DNA of 64,000 bases from the NCBI RefSeq assembly GCF_000374085.1, contig NZ_KB893581.1, positions 1 through 64,000 on the forward strand, in the 5' to 3' direction. Below are positions 51,634 to 61,547 of the stretch, piece by piece (position 1 is the first letter of the stretch; each line of letters starts with the position of its first letter). The notes below the pieces were generated by a model, which saw only the letters and a list, made by a program, of their open reading frames with translations, had not been told where the DNA came from and did not search any database. This DNA comes from Spirosoma spitsbergense DSM 19989 (GTDB lineage: Bacteria > Bacteroidota > Bacteroidia > Cytophagales > Spirosomataceae). Position numbers and translations under genes: made by a program.

Positions 51634-54090
51634 TTACTCACTCCGTAGTGACTTCACCGGGTTCATCAGGGCGGCTTTGATACTCTGAAAGCTCACCGTC
51701 AATAGAGCAATGACGATGGCCAGCAAGCCCGCTCCGGCAAACATCCACCACTCGATGTCAATCTTGTAGGCGAAATCTTTCAGCCATTGACTCATGGCGT
51801 ACCAGGCCAGCGGACTGGCAATAACGATGGAAATCAACACTAAGCGCAGAAAATCTTTGGAAAGCAGGCCGATAATGCTCGTTATACTGGCACCCAATAC
51901 TTTGCGAACGCCTATTTCTTTGGTCCTCTGTTCGGCCATGAAGGCGGCCAGGCCAAACAGCCCCAGGCAGGCAATCAGAATAGCCAGGGCGGCAAACGTC
52001 AGCGCAATGGTGCCAATACGCTGCTCGGCCCGGTACATATCCTCGAAACTATCGTCCATAAACCGGTAACTGAACGGCTGGCCGGGGGCAATCTGTTTCC
52101 ATTTGGCTTCGATCTGCTTCACTAATGCGGGTACATTTGTCCCACTGAGCCGGAACGAAGCCGCGCCCGAATTAGCACTGAGGGTGAGCGATAAGGCACC
52201 GATGTTGCGCCGGAGTGACTCAAAATGGAAGTCTTTGATGACACCGATAATCGTGAACATTTTCCGGATTTTACCCTGATTATCATCGTATCGCCAGACT
52301 TGCCTGCCAATCGGGTCTTTATAGCCCAATACGCGAACAGCCGCCTGGTTCAGGATAACACCCGTTGAGTCGGCACCGAAAGACGTGGAGAAATTCCGCC
52401 CCTGTACCAGTTGAATACCCAGCGTTTTGAGGTAGTCATAATCGACGCCCCAGTTCTGCATGTTGATCCCCTTGTTGATATCGGCCTTGCCTTCGGGAAA
52501 AAATGCGTTATCACTCCGGCTGGACGGTATTGGCAAATACCCCGAAATACTGCCACTCACTACGCCCGGCAACCGCAGCACCTCCTGCCGGAAGGTTTCG
52601 GCCTGCTTCCCAATGGCATATACATCATTGACAATCAGCACCTGATTCCGGTCGAAGCCTACGTTTTTGGTCTGGATGTACGTGATTTGCCGGTAGATGA
52701 TGATCGTTCCCACGATAAGTACAATCGACATCATGAACTGAAACACTACCAGACCACTCCGTAACCCCACACTTCGGAAACTCATGGTTAGTTTTCGGGA
52801 GGTTGCCCCCCGGAATGCCGTACCACCTTTGAGTACGGCAATTGGCTGGAAAGACGACAGGAAAAAGGCCGGATAACTCCCTGCGAGTAAGCCCACAATA
52901 AGGGGCACAATCAGGAGCATTGGCAATAGAGCCGGTGAGAAAAAAGGACGCAGACTCAGGGATTTGGCTGCAATGATATTGAAGCCGGGCAACGCTACGG
53001 CTACGATCAACAAGCCCAGCATCATAGCCAGACTGGTGGTCAGGATGGATTCGGTCATGAATTGCCCAATCAGTTGCTGCCGTTCGGAACCCAGCACTTT
53101 CCGGACGCCAACTTCTTTCGCCCGATTAGACGACCGGGCGGTGGCCAGATTCATGAAGTTGATGCACGCAATGAGGAGAATAAACAGGGCCACCGCCGAA
53201 AAAATATAGACGTACTGGATGTCGCCGTTGGGTTCAAGTTCGATCTGTTGCCGGGAGTGAAGGTGTATATCCGTAATTGGAATGAGCCAGTAAGACAGCG
53301 TATTGCCCGCTTTTTCGAAATCGCCCATCGACGAACCGGTAAACTGCAACACCTGCGGACCAACGTACTTTTCGATGACGGTATCAAAGTTTTTGGCAAA
53401 CGCCTTACCATCAATACCCGGCTTCATCAACAGGTACGTATAGTGGTTGTTGCTGAGCCAGCTTCCCCACTCATAGTCGTCGTTGAGCATCGTCAGGAAA
53501 AAATCAGTGTGGAAATGGGCATTGGTGGGCATATCGCGCATCACGCCCGATACGGTATAGGTCGTCTTGTTGTCGAACACCAGCGTCTGCCCCATTGGGT
53601 TCTGGCTCCCAAAATGCCGCCTGGCCGCCGACTCGCTGATAACGGCGGTATTGGGCTCGGCCAGTGCCCGTTTGGCATTTCCCGCAATCAGCGGCAGGGT
53701 GAACACATCGAACAGGGTCGAATCGGCAAAGATGATATGATCTTCGCGCAGGTTGATTGATTCGCCCGTTCGTTTTACCAGCCACGTGCCGCGTTCGTGT
53801 AGCCGTACGAACTGCTCTACCTGTGGGTAGTCATTTTTGAGCGTCGGGCCAACGGGGTCGGGCGAAACGGCAAGGTGCGTGTCGTTACCCCCGAACTTGA
53901 TGTCGGACTGGACGCGGTAAATCCGGTCGGCTTTGGTATTGTATCGGTCGTAGCTCAGTTCATCCAGAATGTAGAGCATGATGATCATACAGCAGGCCAG
54001 ACCAACGGCCAGACCGAAGACATTGATAAACGTAAAGCCTTGCTGCTTACGGAGCGTTCGCCAGGCCATTTTGAGGTAGTTGGTGAGCAT
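51634..54090 (-). CDS. FtsX/MacB-type ABC permease (array member 5)
   Basis: 818 residues, the longest member. Start MLTNYLKMAWRTLRKQQGFT; motifs are EVGVRKVLGS and EIGVRKVLGAS; the tail IEWWMFAGAGLLAIVIALLT ends NPVKSLRSE and is almost the same as in members 1 and 8. An insertion-like stretch (GGTAFRGATSRKLTMSFRS) lies before TM5, shared with member 8. The second extracytoplasmic domain has SFGADSTGVILNQAAVRVLG. Last of the five-gene group; the spacer before its ATG is a run of G-tracts on the plus strand. Confidence 0.88.
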   Translation of the reverse strand: MLTNYLKMAWRTLRKQQGFTFINVFGLAVGLACCMIIMLYILDELSYDRYNTKADRIYRVQSDIKFGGNDTHLAVSPDPVGPTLKNDYPQVEQFVRLHERGTWLVKRTGESINLREDHIIFADSTLFDVFTLPLIAGNAKRALAEPNTAVISESAARRHFGSQNPMGQTLVFDNKTTYTVSGVMRDMPTNAHFHTDFFLTMLNDDYEWGSWLSNNHYTYLLMKPGIDGKAFAKNFDTVIEKYVGPQVLQFTGSSMGDFEKAGNTLSYWLIPITDIHLHSRQQIELEPNGDIQYVYIFSAVALFILLIACINFMNLATARSSNRAKEVGVRKVLGSERQQLIGQFMTESILTTSLAMMLGLLIVAVALPGFNIIAAKSLSLRPFFSPALLPMLLIVPLIVGLLAGSYPAFFLSSFQPIAVLKGGTAFRGATSRKLTMSFRSVGLRSGLVVFQFMMSIVLIVGTIIIYRQITYIQTKNVGFDRNQVLIVNDVYAIGKQAETFRQEVLRLPGVVSGSISGYLPIPSSRSDNAFFPEGKADINKGINMQNWGVDYDYLKTLGIQLVQGRNFSTSFGADSTGVILNQAAVRVLGYKDPIGRQVWRYDDNQGKIRKMFTIIGVIKDFHFESLRRNIGALSLTLSANSGAASFRLSGTNVPALVKQIEAKWKQIAPGQPFSYRFMDDSFEDMYRAEQRIGTIALTFAALAILIACLGLFGLAAFMAEQRTKEIGVRKVLGASITSIIGLLSKDFLRLVLISIVIASPLAWYAMSQWLKDFAYKIDIEWWMFAGAGLLAIVIALLTVSFQSIKAALMNPVKSLRSE

Positions 54091-54129
54091 GGGGGTTTGG
54101 GGTTTGGGGTTTGGGGCTGAGTCAGCCCC
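54091..54129. repeat. G-tract repeat plus palindrome in the spacer before permease 5
   Basis: On the plus strand four G-tracts of 5, 4, 4 and 4 bases (54091-54116) are separated by exactly TTT each time. The last tract begins a palindrome, GGGGCTGA-G-TCAGCCCC (54113-54129). The C-rich strand is the message sense and directly precedes the ATG. Confidence 0.85.
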
Positions 54130-54133
54130 TGCC

Positions 54134-56521
54134 CTATTCGGAACGAAGTGATTTTACCGGGTTCATCAGGGCAGCTTTGATGCTCTGGAAACTCACGGTG
54201 GCCAGGCAGATAACCAGCGTAAGCAGACAGGTTACGATGAAAATCCAGGGACCTATATCGGTTTTATACGGAAAATCCTGTAACCATTTGTACATCGAAA
54301 ACCAGGCAATCGGGATAGCGATGGGAAAGGAAAACAAAACCAGTTTCGTGAAGTCTTTGGAAAGAAGCAGCACAACACTGCCGACACTCGCTCCCAGCAC
54401 TTTGCGAACCCCAATCTCTTTTACCCGTTGCTCGATGGTGAACGTAGCCAGGCCGAAAAGCCCCAGGCAGGCAATCAGAATGGTCAGGGCGGAGAACGCC
54501 GTAAAAATCCGTCCCCGCCGTTCATCTGCCCGGTAAGCCGACTCAAAATCCTGATCGAGAAAGCGGTATTCAAACAGCCGGTCGGGATAGGTTTCGCGCC
54601 ATTTCTGACCGATGAACGCGACCGTTTTCTCCACGTCTTTCGGCTGTATCTTAATGTGAATAACCGAATTGTAGGGCCGGTACAGAATAATCATCGGTTC
54701 AATGGGGCTGTAAAGCGACTGCTGGTGAAAGTCTTTTACCACGCCCACTACTTTGGCCTCAGGCGGAGAGGGGCGTCCTGCCTGAGGCAGGCCACCGAGA
54801 AGCACTTTTTTGCCCAGTGGTTCTTTCCAGTTCAGCCGCTCCACAGCGGCCTGATTGATAATGACCCCGTTGCTAGTATCGGCGGGGATATCGGCAGAAA
54901 AATCACGCCCGCTCGTCACCTTCATACCCATTGTTTTCAGATAATCCTGATCGATACCCATTGGCTTGAACCCCATCTCCTTCAGCCCGGCGTTGGTTTC
55001 TACCGCAAAAATGACCCGCCCGCCAATGTCGCTCGCTGGCGAAGAAGCCGTGGCTACTCGCCGGATGTTGGGGTTGGCCAGCAGCGATGATCGGAGTGCT
55101 CCATACCGGGCACGGGGCTGACTATCCTGGTAGTTGATGGTCATGACCTGCTCCCGGTCGTAGCCCAGATCATGATTACGCATAAATGCCAGTTGTTTGT
55201 ACACCACCCAGGTGCAGATGAGCATGATCAGAGAAATGGAAAACTGACCCACCACCAGCGTTTTCCGGAAGAAACTCCCACCTTTGCTATTGAACGAGCC
55301 TTTGAGCACAACCGCCGGTTCAAACGACGACAGATAAAAGGCCGGATAACTGCCGCTGATAAAGCCTGTGAAGACAACAATGGCGAAGGTAATGAGCAGA
55401 AACCGGGGCGTCAACAACGCCACAAACTGAATCTCCTTGCCCGAAACGGTATTAAAGAATGGCAGCAGGGCCAGAACCAGCAACAGGCTGGCGGCCAGGG
55501 CCAGGGCCGTCATGAGCACCGACTCGGTCAGAAACTGCCCCATCAATCGCCCGCGTTCCGACCCCAGCACTTTACGCAGGCCTACTTCTCTGGCCCGTTT
55601 GGCTGAGCGGGCCGTAGCCAGGTTCATGTAGTTGATACTGGCAATGAGCAGCATCAAAAACGCCACGGCACTGAACGTGTACACATAGCCAATGTTGCCA
55701 TTACTTTCTCCTTCCAGGTTAGAATGGAGGTGAATGCTGGTGAGTGGTTGCAACTCATACGTAACCTTGATGCCCATTTTCTTAAAAATAGGCCCGATAT
55801 ACTTGTCGTACACCTGCGGAAATTTGCTTACGAGCACCTTTGTATCGAAGTTTTCGGGCAGAACCAGGTAGCTGTATATGTAAAAACCACCCCAGTTGGT
55901 GTCCTGCCTCCGCTCGTTCTGGCCCGTAGAAATCAGGGCATTGAAGGTAAAGTGCGAGTTTTTGGGGACATCCTCCATTACGCCCGTTACTTCATAAAAC
56001 GTGGTGTCGTTCGTTTGGAGCGACTGCCCCAGGGCACTGCCTGATCCGAAGAATTTCTGCGCCGTTTTTTGGGTCAGAACCACGCTGCCGGGCTGGTCGA
56101 GGGCCGTTCGCGAATCGCCTTCTACGAATTTGTAGCTGAACACATCGAACACGGTAGAGTCGGCAGAATACACATCTTCTTCGTAAAACCGTTTCTCGCC
56201 CTGCCGGAACATGACCCGGCCGTAGGGAAAGAACCGTACGTAGTTTTTGACGAAGGGATAATCCTGCTTCAGTGTTTTGGCCAAAGGTGGTTGTGTGCTG
56301 CTCCACCGGTTGACTTTGTCCGGCTCGTTAATGTGCGAAACGATCCGATAAATCTGCGAAGCATTGGCCTGATAGCGGTCGTAGCTTAATTCATCCGTTA
56401 CGTACAGCAGCAACAGCAGGCCGCAGGTAACGCCGATGGTCAGCCCCAGAATATTTATCGCGCTGTAGAACTTGTCTTTGCGCAGATTTCGCCAGGCGAT
56501 TTTGATAAAGTTCGCTAACAT
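54134..56521 (-). CDS. FtsX/MacB-type ABC permease (array member 6)
   Basis: 795 residues with eight predicted membrane segments. Start MLANFIKIAWRNLRKDKFYS; motifs EVGLRKVLGS and EIGVRKVLGAS. The last membrane helix differs from most (IGPWIFIVTCLLTLVICL) though the end is again NPVKSLRSE. The second extracytoplasmic domain has ADTSNGVIINQAAVERLNW. It lies 43 bp upstream of permease 5 and 62 bp downstream of permease 7 in the transcription order. Confidence 0.87.
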   Translation of the reverse strand: MLANFIKIAWRNLRKDKFYSAINILGLTIGVTCGLLLLLYVTDELSYDRYQANASQIYRIVSHINEPDKVNRWSSTQPPLAKTLKQDYPFVKNYVRFFPYGRVMFRQGEKRFYEEDVYSADSTVFDVFSYKFVEGDSRTALDQPGSVVLTQKTAQKFFGSGSALGQSLQTNDTTFYEVTGVMEDVPKNSHFTFNALISTGQNERRQDTNWGGFYIYSYLVLPENFDTKVLVSKFPQVYDKYIGPIFKKMGIKVTYELQPLTSIHLHSNLEGESNGNIGYVYTFSAVAFLMLLIASINYMNLATARSAKRAREVGLRKVLGSERGRLMGQFLTESVLMTALALAASLLLVLALLPFFNTVSGKEIQFVALLTPRFLLITFAIVVFTGFISGSYPAFYLSSFEPAVVLKGSFNSKGGSFFRKTLVVGQFSISLIMLICTWVVYKQLAFMRNHDLGYDREQVMTINYQDSQPRARYGALRSSLLANPNIRRVATASSPASDIGGRVIFAVETNAGLKEMGFKPMGIDQDYLKTMGMKVTSGRDFSADIPADTSNGVIINQAAVERLNWKEPLGKKVLLGGLPQAGRPSPPEAKVVGVVKDFHQQSLYSPIEPMIILYRPYNSVIHIKIQPKDVEKTVAFIGQKWRETYPDRLFEYRFLDQDFESAYRADERRGRIFTAFSALTILIACLGLFGLATFTIEQRVKEIGVRKVLGASVGSVVLLLSKDFTKLVLFSFPIAIPIAWFSMYKWLQDFPYKTDIGPWIFIVTCLLTLVICLATVSFQSIKAALMNPVKSLRSE

Positions 56522-56583
56522 AGATGTAACGTGTTTAGAGTATTGTGGGTCATGATGCGGGTATCCCTATTCCCTTAGCTGCG

Positions 56584-59010
56584 CTATTCGGAACGAAGTG
56601 ACTTGACCGGGTTCATCAACGCCGTGGTAATCGTTTTACTACTAATGGACACTAGTACCAGAAACAGTACCGATAGGGCAGGTGCTGCGAAAAGCCACCA
56701 GCTTAGTTCGATGCGAACTGCATAATTGGCCAGCCAGTTGCTGACTAAAAAGTAGGTGATTGGCAGGCCAATGCCTATCGCAATAAGAACGGTTTTGATA
56801 AAATCGGTCGAGAGTAAAACCATCAGGTTGGCGGTGCTGGCCCCGATTACTTTGCGAATCCCAATTTCCTTCGTTCGTTTGGAAACGGTAAACGTCGCTA
56901 AACCGAACAGTCCCAGGCAGGAGATAAGAATGGCGAAGCCCGTCAATGCCCCAAACACCTGCTGAAAGCGGTCATCTGCTTTGTACTGTTTGTCGTACTC
57001 ACTATCCATGAAGAAATAGCTGAACGGCGAATACGGAAAATTAGCTTTATACACCTTTTTCAGCGTGGCGAGTTGGTCACTGGCGTTGCCCCCCGCAAAC
57101 TTGACACTGGCGAACGAATCGAAGTTGGGTGAGTACATATGGACGATGGGAATGTAGGCCGCCTTCGGTGATTCGTAGTGGTAGTTTTTAACAACGCCCC
57201 GAATCGTTGCCTGATGCCCCCAGAAATCTACCCGCTTGCCAATGGCTTCTTCGGGTGTTGGAATACCCCAGAGCCGGATGGTTTCTTCATTGACAATGAG
57301 TTGCCGGTTGGTGGTGTCCGAAAAACCCGGCCGGGTGGTAGCATCGAAGTTTTTACCCGCCAGCAGCTTGATGCCCATCAGGTCAATAAACGCCGTGTCT
57401 ATCCGGGTCAGGTAGTAATTATACGAGGTTTTCTTCGCGGCATCAGACAGATTGATGCCCGTCGTTGACGCCATTTGGGTCGATCCCAAGCCAGGTACGG
57501 TACCGGAAAGGGATACCGCTTTTACCTGAGCCTGATCGAGCAGCATCTGTCGAAACGCTCCGTAATCCTGCCGGGCATCACTTCCCACCGGAGCTTTCAC
57601 CACCAGGGTATGGTCGATGTTTACGCCTAAGTTTTGCTCCCGCAGAAAGTTGACCTGCCGATACACGGCGAAGGTTTGCACCAGCAGAATCAGGGTAATC
57701 GTAAATTGAAAAACCACCAGCGACTTTCGCAGTAGTGTGCCTTTAGTGGAGCGTGAGAAATTGCCTTTTAGGACCGTAACCGGATCGAAGGAAGACAGGA
57801 CAAAGGCCGGATAAAACCCCGACAGCAGAATGCTTAGTAACAGAAATGCCCCGGCGCTTTCCCAGAAAAACACGTCTCTGAATACGGTAAAGCCGTCCGG
57901 CAACCCTGCCACCTCCACAAACACCGGGCGAAAGGCAACTACCAACCCCACTGCCATGGCTCCGGCGACTAAATTTATCAGAACGGTTTCCGTGAAAATC
58001 TGCATTCTGATCTGTCCCTGGGTGGAGCCAACCACTTTTCTCATCCCAACTTCCCGCGCCCGGTCGAGGGCTTTGGCCGTGGTCAGATTCACGTAGTTGA
58101 CAAAGGCACTCAGAAGCACCAGAAACGCTACGCCCAGCAGAAAATACACCGACCGCGCTTCGCCATTGGGTTCAGTTTCAAAGGTTTTGTGGGAATACAG
58201 GTGAATGTCGCCAATCTTCTGGCCGATTACCCGCTCGTTTGTCATCTTTTTTTCGCTGACCAATCGGTCGCTGAAGGCCGCCAGCGATTTTATAAACCCT
58301 TCGTACCGGGTATTTTCGGCTAATTGTACATAGGTGTAGGTATTGTTGTTGTTCCAGTTGTCTTCCCATTCGCCAAAGTCCGACAGCATGGTCGGATAGG
58401 AAACAAGCATAGCAAATTTCAGGTGTGTATTGGCCGGGCTGTCCGGCACCACACCTACTATTTCCATCAGAACACTGCCTTCCGACTTGGGAATTTTCAG
58501 GGTTTTGCCCAGCACGTCGAGCGTCTTGAAATAGGTTAATGCCGTCTTTTCCGTCAGAATGACCTGCCTGGGTCTGGTAAAAAGACCCTGCTGACTTCCC
58601 CGTACAAGTGGGTAGTTGAACATGGAGAAAAAGGAAGAATCGACCGCATAGACGTTATTCATCAGGTAATAAGCCTCGTCAATCTGAACCGTCAAAGTAG
58701 GTCTCCGTAAGGGATAGACGCGGGTATAGTTGACTACCTCGTTCATTTCCCGTTTGGCTTTAGCCCCAGCCGGCGGATACATTTCGGCATCCTGCGCATC
58801 CACTGTGCCCCCGTTCATGTAGTCCGTGGTAAGCCTAACGATCCGGTCTGCCAGCGGATTTGATTGTTCGTAACTCAGCTCGAAGCGCACATACTGGATG
58901 ATGAGTAGTGCCACAGCCAGACCAGTGGCCAGACCAACTACGTTGATGAGCGAGAAGGTAGTGTCTTTCCTGATTATTCGCAGGGCAATTTTGAGGTAGT
59001 TGGTCAGCAT
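56584..59010 (-). CDS. FtsX/MacB-type ABC permease (array member 7)
   Basis: 808 residues. Start MLTNYLKIALRIIRKDTTFS; motifs EVGMRKVVGS and EIGIRKVIGAS. The C-terminal part is more diverged (SWWLFAAPALSVLFLVLVSI, then SSKTITTALMNPVKSLRSE) than in members 1, 2, 5 and 8, but the last nine residues are unchanged. The first extracytoplasmic domain carries DAQDAEMYPPAGAKAKREMN. The spacer before its ATG has G-tracts and a hairpin. Confidence 0.87.
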   Translation of the reverse strand: MLTNYLKIALRIIRKDTTFSLINVVGLATGLAVALLIIQYVRFELSYEQSNPLADRIVRLTTDYMNGGTVDAQDAEMYPPAGAKAKREMNEVVNYTRVYPLRRPTLTVQIDEAYYLMNNVYAVDSSFFSMFNYPLVRGSQQGLFTRPRQVILTEKTALTYFKTLDVLGKTLKIPKSEGSVLMEIVGVVPDSPANTHLKFAMLVSYPTMLSDFGEWEDNWNNNNTYTYVQLAENTRYEGFIKSLAAFSDRLVSEKKMTNERVIGQKIGDIHLYSHKTFETEPNGEARSVYFLLGVAFLVLLSAFVNYVNLTTAKALDRAREVGMRKVVGSTQGQIRMQIFTETVLINLVAGAMAVGLVVAFRPVFVEVAGLPDGFTVFRDVFFWESAGAFLLLSILLSGFYPAFVLSSFDPVTVLKGNFSRSTKGTLLRKSLVVFQFTITLILLVQTFAVYRQVNFLREQNLGVNIDHTLVVKAPVGSDARQDYGAFRQMLLDQAQVKAVSLSGTVPGLGSTQMASTTGINLSDAAKKTSYNYYLTRIDTAFIDLMGIKLLAGKNFDATTRPGFSDTTNRQLIVNEETIRLWGIPTPEEAIGKRVDFWGHQATIRGVVKNYHYESPKAAYIPIVHMYSPNFDSFASVKFAGGNASDQLATLKKVYKANFPYSPFSYFFMDSEYDKQYKADDRFQQVFGALTGFAILISCLGLFGLATFTVSKRTKEIGIRKVIGASTANLMVLLSTDFIKTVLIAIGIGLPITYFLVSNWLANYAVRIELSWWLFAAPALSVLFLVLVSISSKTITTALMNPVKSLRSE

Positions 59011-59047
59011 GGGTTTTATGGGTTTGGGGCGTGGGGTGCCCTACGCC
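59011..59047. repeat. G-tracts and hairpin in the spacer before permease 7
   Basis: On the plus strand GGG, GGG, GGGG and GGGG are separated by TTTTAT, TTT and CGT (59011-59036). GGCGTGGG (59028-59035) and CCTACGCC (59040-59047) pair as an 8-base stem with one G-T pair and reach the stop codon of permease 8. Confidence 0.7.
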
Positions 59048-61491
59048 TATTCGGAACGGAGTGATTTAACCGGGTTCATCAGGGCAGCTTTCACGCTCTG
59101 GAAACTTACCGTCATCAGGGCGATAACTACGGCCAGCAGACCTGCCCCGGCAAACATCCACCACTCGATATCAATCTTGTAAGCGAAATCGTCCAGCCAC
59201 TGACTCATGGCGTACCAGGCTATCGGTGATGCGATGAGGATGGCCAGCAGGACTAACTTCAGAAAGTCTTTCGATAACAGTGTTACAATACTGGCCACAC
59301 TCGCGCCCAATACTTTGCGAACGCCTATTTCTTTGGTGCGACTCTCAGCGGTAAAGATGGCCAGACCAAACAGACCCAGACAGGCAACGAAGATAGTAAG
59401 CCCGCTAAACAGCCCCAGTACCTGACCCGTTTGCTGCTCGGCCCGGTATACCGCGTTGAAATCATCGGCCAGAAACGAATACGCAAACGGCACATCGACG
59501 CCAGACGCGCTCCACTGACCACTAATCGTTTTCAGCAGACCTGCCACGTCACCCGTCTTCACGTTCACCAGGATGGTACCACTGTTGTCCCCCATCGTCA
59601 TCATCAGCGGGGTGATGCGCTCGTGCAACGACCTGAAGTGAAAGTCCCGCACAACGCCAATAACGCGGTACGTTTCTTTACTGCCATCATTGTTGGGTCT
59701 CGTAACGGTATGGCCAATGGCATCATTACCCCAGCCAAGTTGTTTGGCGGCCGTTTCATTGAGGATAATACCCGACGAATCGGTGCTGAAAGCCGGGGAG
59801 AAATTACGTCCGCCAGCCATCGTCATACCCAGCGTCGGAATGTATCGCTCATCCACATCGTACCGGATACCCTTAACATACTGCCCGGCCCTGTTGTCGC
59901 CGTAGACAAGGAAGTTATTGTTGTAGGAATGACCGGCTGGTACATAACCCGAAACGCTCGCGTTGATTACCCGAGAATCCTGTAAAAGTTGTTGCTGAAA
60001 CAAGGCCTCGTTTTTGCCCAGACGCCCCGTTTCATGCAGAACCAGTACCCGCTCTTTGTTGTAGCCGAGTTTGGTGTTTCGGATAAAGTTTAGCTGCTGC
60101 AAAACGACCACCGTACCAACAATGAGTACGAACGACAGACAAAACTGTATCACCACCAGCGCACTCCGCAGCGACACCCGCTGCCGACCTGCCGTAATCC
60201 GCCCCGCTCCCCGGAATGCCGTATCACCTTTCAGCACGGCAATCGGCTTAAACGACGACAGGAAAAAGGCCGGATAGCTACCGGCCAAAACACCTACCAC
60301 CAGCCCAAACAGCACTAAACCCGGCAACAGCCCCGGCAGGGTCAAAAAACTAAAGGTCAGATCATTACCTGTTATATCATTGAAGATAGGCAGACCCAGT
60401 AAAACCAGCCCAACGGCCAGCAGCAGAGCGATAGCCGTCAGCAATAGCGACTCGACCAGAAACTGCCAGACCAACGCGCTTCGTACCGACCCCATCACTT
60501 TACGAATGCCCACTTCAGCCGCCCGTTTGGTGGCCCCCGCCGTGCTGAGATTCATGAAGTTGAAAGCCGCAATCAGGAGCATGAACACGGCGATGGCACC
60601 AAACCCGTATACATACCGGATATCGCCCGACGGACTCAGGTCGTAGGCGAAATCGGAATGTAGGTGAATATCGGTCAGGGGTTGCAGTTTCAGGCCCAGG
60701 TCGTTGCCTGCCTCGCGAAATTTAATGAAAGGCATACCGAACGCCTGCTGAATTTCCGGCCCCATATACTTCTCAACGGCCTGGGGAAGTTTGGCCTCCA
60801 GTTGCTTATAGTCATACCCCACCGGCAACACGAGATAGGTGTAAAACTCCGACTGCATCCAGGAAGTCGCTTTAGCTTCGTCCAAACCCGCCATCGCCAT
60901 CAGGAAATCGAAATGCACGTGCGAATTATCGGGAAAATCGGCCATAACGCCAGTTATCTGTAGCGCCTGTTTACTGCCTTTCGGAGACAGCGTTTTGCCG
61001 ATAGGGTTCGCATCGCCAAAATATTTACGGGCCATCTTCTCCGTAATTACCACCGTGTTTGGCCGGAGCAGGGCAGTTTTGGGGTTGCCGTTCACCAGCG
61101 GAAAGCTAAAGACATCGAAAAAATTAGCGTCGGCGAAGGCAACGGCATTCTCCCGAACCAGGTCATTGCCTTTTTTCAGCAGGAGTTCGCCCGCGTGCCG
61201 AAGCCGGGTGGCTTCCAGCACTTCGGGATAGTCATGCAACAGGCTTTGGGCGGTTGGTGGCATCACATGGGCCTCGTTGATTTTGTTGCCGTTCATGTTG
61301 GCCCGGAACGTAACGCGCACAATACGGTCAGCTTTTGCATGAAACCGGTCGTAGCTCAGTTCATGATACACATACAGACCAATGAGCAGGCACGTAGCCA
61401 TGCCCAGCGCCAGTCCGGTAATGTTAATGAACGAGAAAACCTTGTTACGGAGCAGGTTCCTCCACGCAATTTTGATATAGTTACTCAACAT
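59047..61491 (-). CDS. FtsX/MacB-type ABC permease (array member 8)
   Basis: 814 residues with eight predicted membrane segments. Start MLSNYIKIAWRNLLRNKVFS; motifs EVGIRKVMGS and EIGVRKVLGAS. It shares with member 5 the GDTAFRGAG stretch before TM5 and with members 1 and 5 the tail IEWWMFAGAGLLAVVIALMT, so it is the closest relative of member 5. The second extracytoplasmic domain has SPAFSTDSSGIILNETAAKQ. It is 56 bp from permease 9. Confidence 0.88.
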   Translation of the reverse strand: MLSNYIKIAWRNLLRNKVFSFINITGLALGMATCLLIGLYVYHELSYDRFHAKADRIVRVTFRANMNGNKINEAHVMPPTAQSLLHDYPEVLEATRLRHAGELLLKKGNDLVRENAVAFADANFFDVFSFPLVNGNPKTALLRPNTVVITEKMARKYFGDANPIGKTLSPKGSKQALQITGVMADFPDNSHVHFDFLMAMAGLDEAKATSWMQSEFYTYLVLPVGYDYKQLEAKLPQAVEKYMGPEIQQAFGMPFIKFREAGNDLGLKLQPLTDIHLHSDFAYDLSPSGDIRYVYGFGAIAVFMLLIAAFNFMNLSTAGATKRAAEVGIRKVMGSVRSALVWQFLVESLLLTAIALLLAVGLVLLGLPIFNDITGNDLTFSFLTLPGLLPGLVLFGLVVGVLAGSYPAFFLSSFKPIAVLKGDTAFRGAGRITAGRQRVSLRSALVVIQFCLSFVLIVGTVVVLQQLNFIRNTKLGYNKERVLVLHETGRLGKNEALFQQQLLQDSRVINASVSGYVPAGHSYNNNFLVYGDNRAGQYVKGIRYDVDERYIPTLGMTMAGGRNFSPAFSTDSSGIILNETAAKQLGWGNDAIGHTVTRPNNDGSKETYRVIGVVRDFHFRSLHERITPLMMTMGDNSGTILVNVKTGDVAGLLKTISGQWSASGVDVPFAYSFLADDFNAVYRAEQQTGQVLGLFSGLTIFVACLGLFGLAIFTAESRTKEIGVRKVLGASVASIVTLLSKDFLKLVLLAILIASPIAWYAMSQWLDDFAYKIDIEWWMFAGAGLLAVVIALMTVSFQSVKAALMNPVKSLRSE

Positions 61492-61514
61492 AGCCGCATA
61501 GTTTTAGGGGTAGG

Positions 61515-61546
61515 GCGTGGGGCGGAACAATAGGTAAGCCCCACGC
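61515..61546. repeat. Inverted repeat in the spacer before permease 8
   Basis: GCGTGGGGC (61515-61523) and GCCCCACGC (61538-61546) are perfect 9-base arms around 14 bases, directly after the stop of permease 9. No T-run follows, so it may act as an mRNA-stability or partial-termination element. Confidence 0.75.
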
Positions 61547-61547
61547 T

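Noticed and set aside
54091-54116. TTTGGGG repeats as a CRISPR or telomere-like array
   Set aside because: Seven-base units in only three to four copies with no spacers; best read as a G-tract motif.
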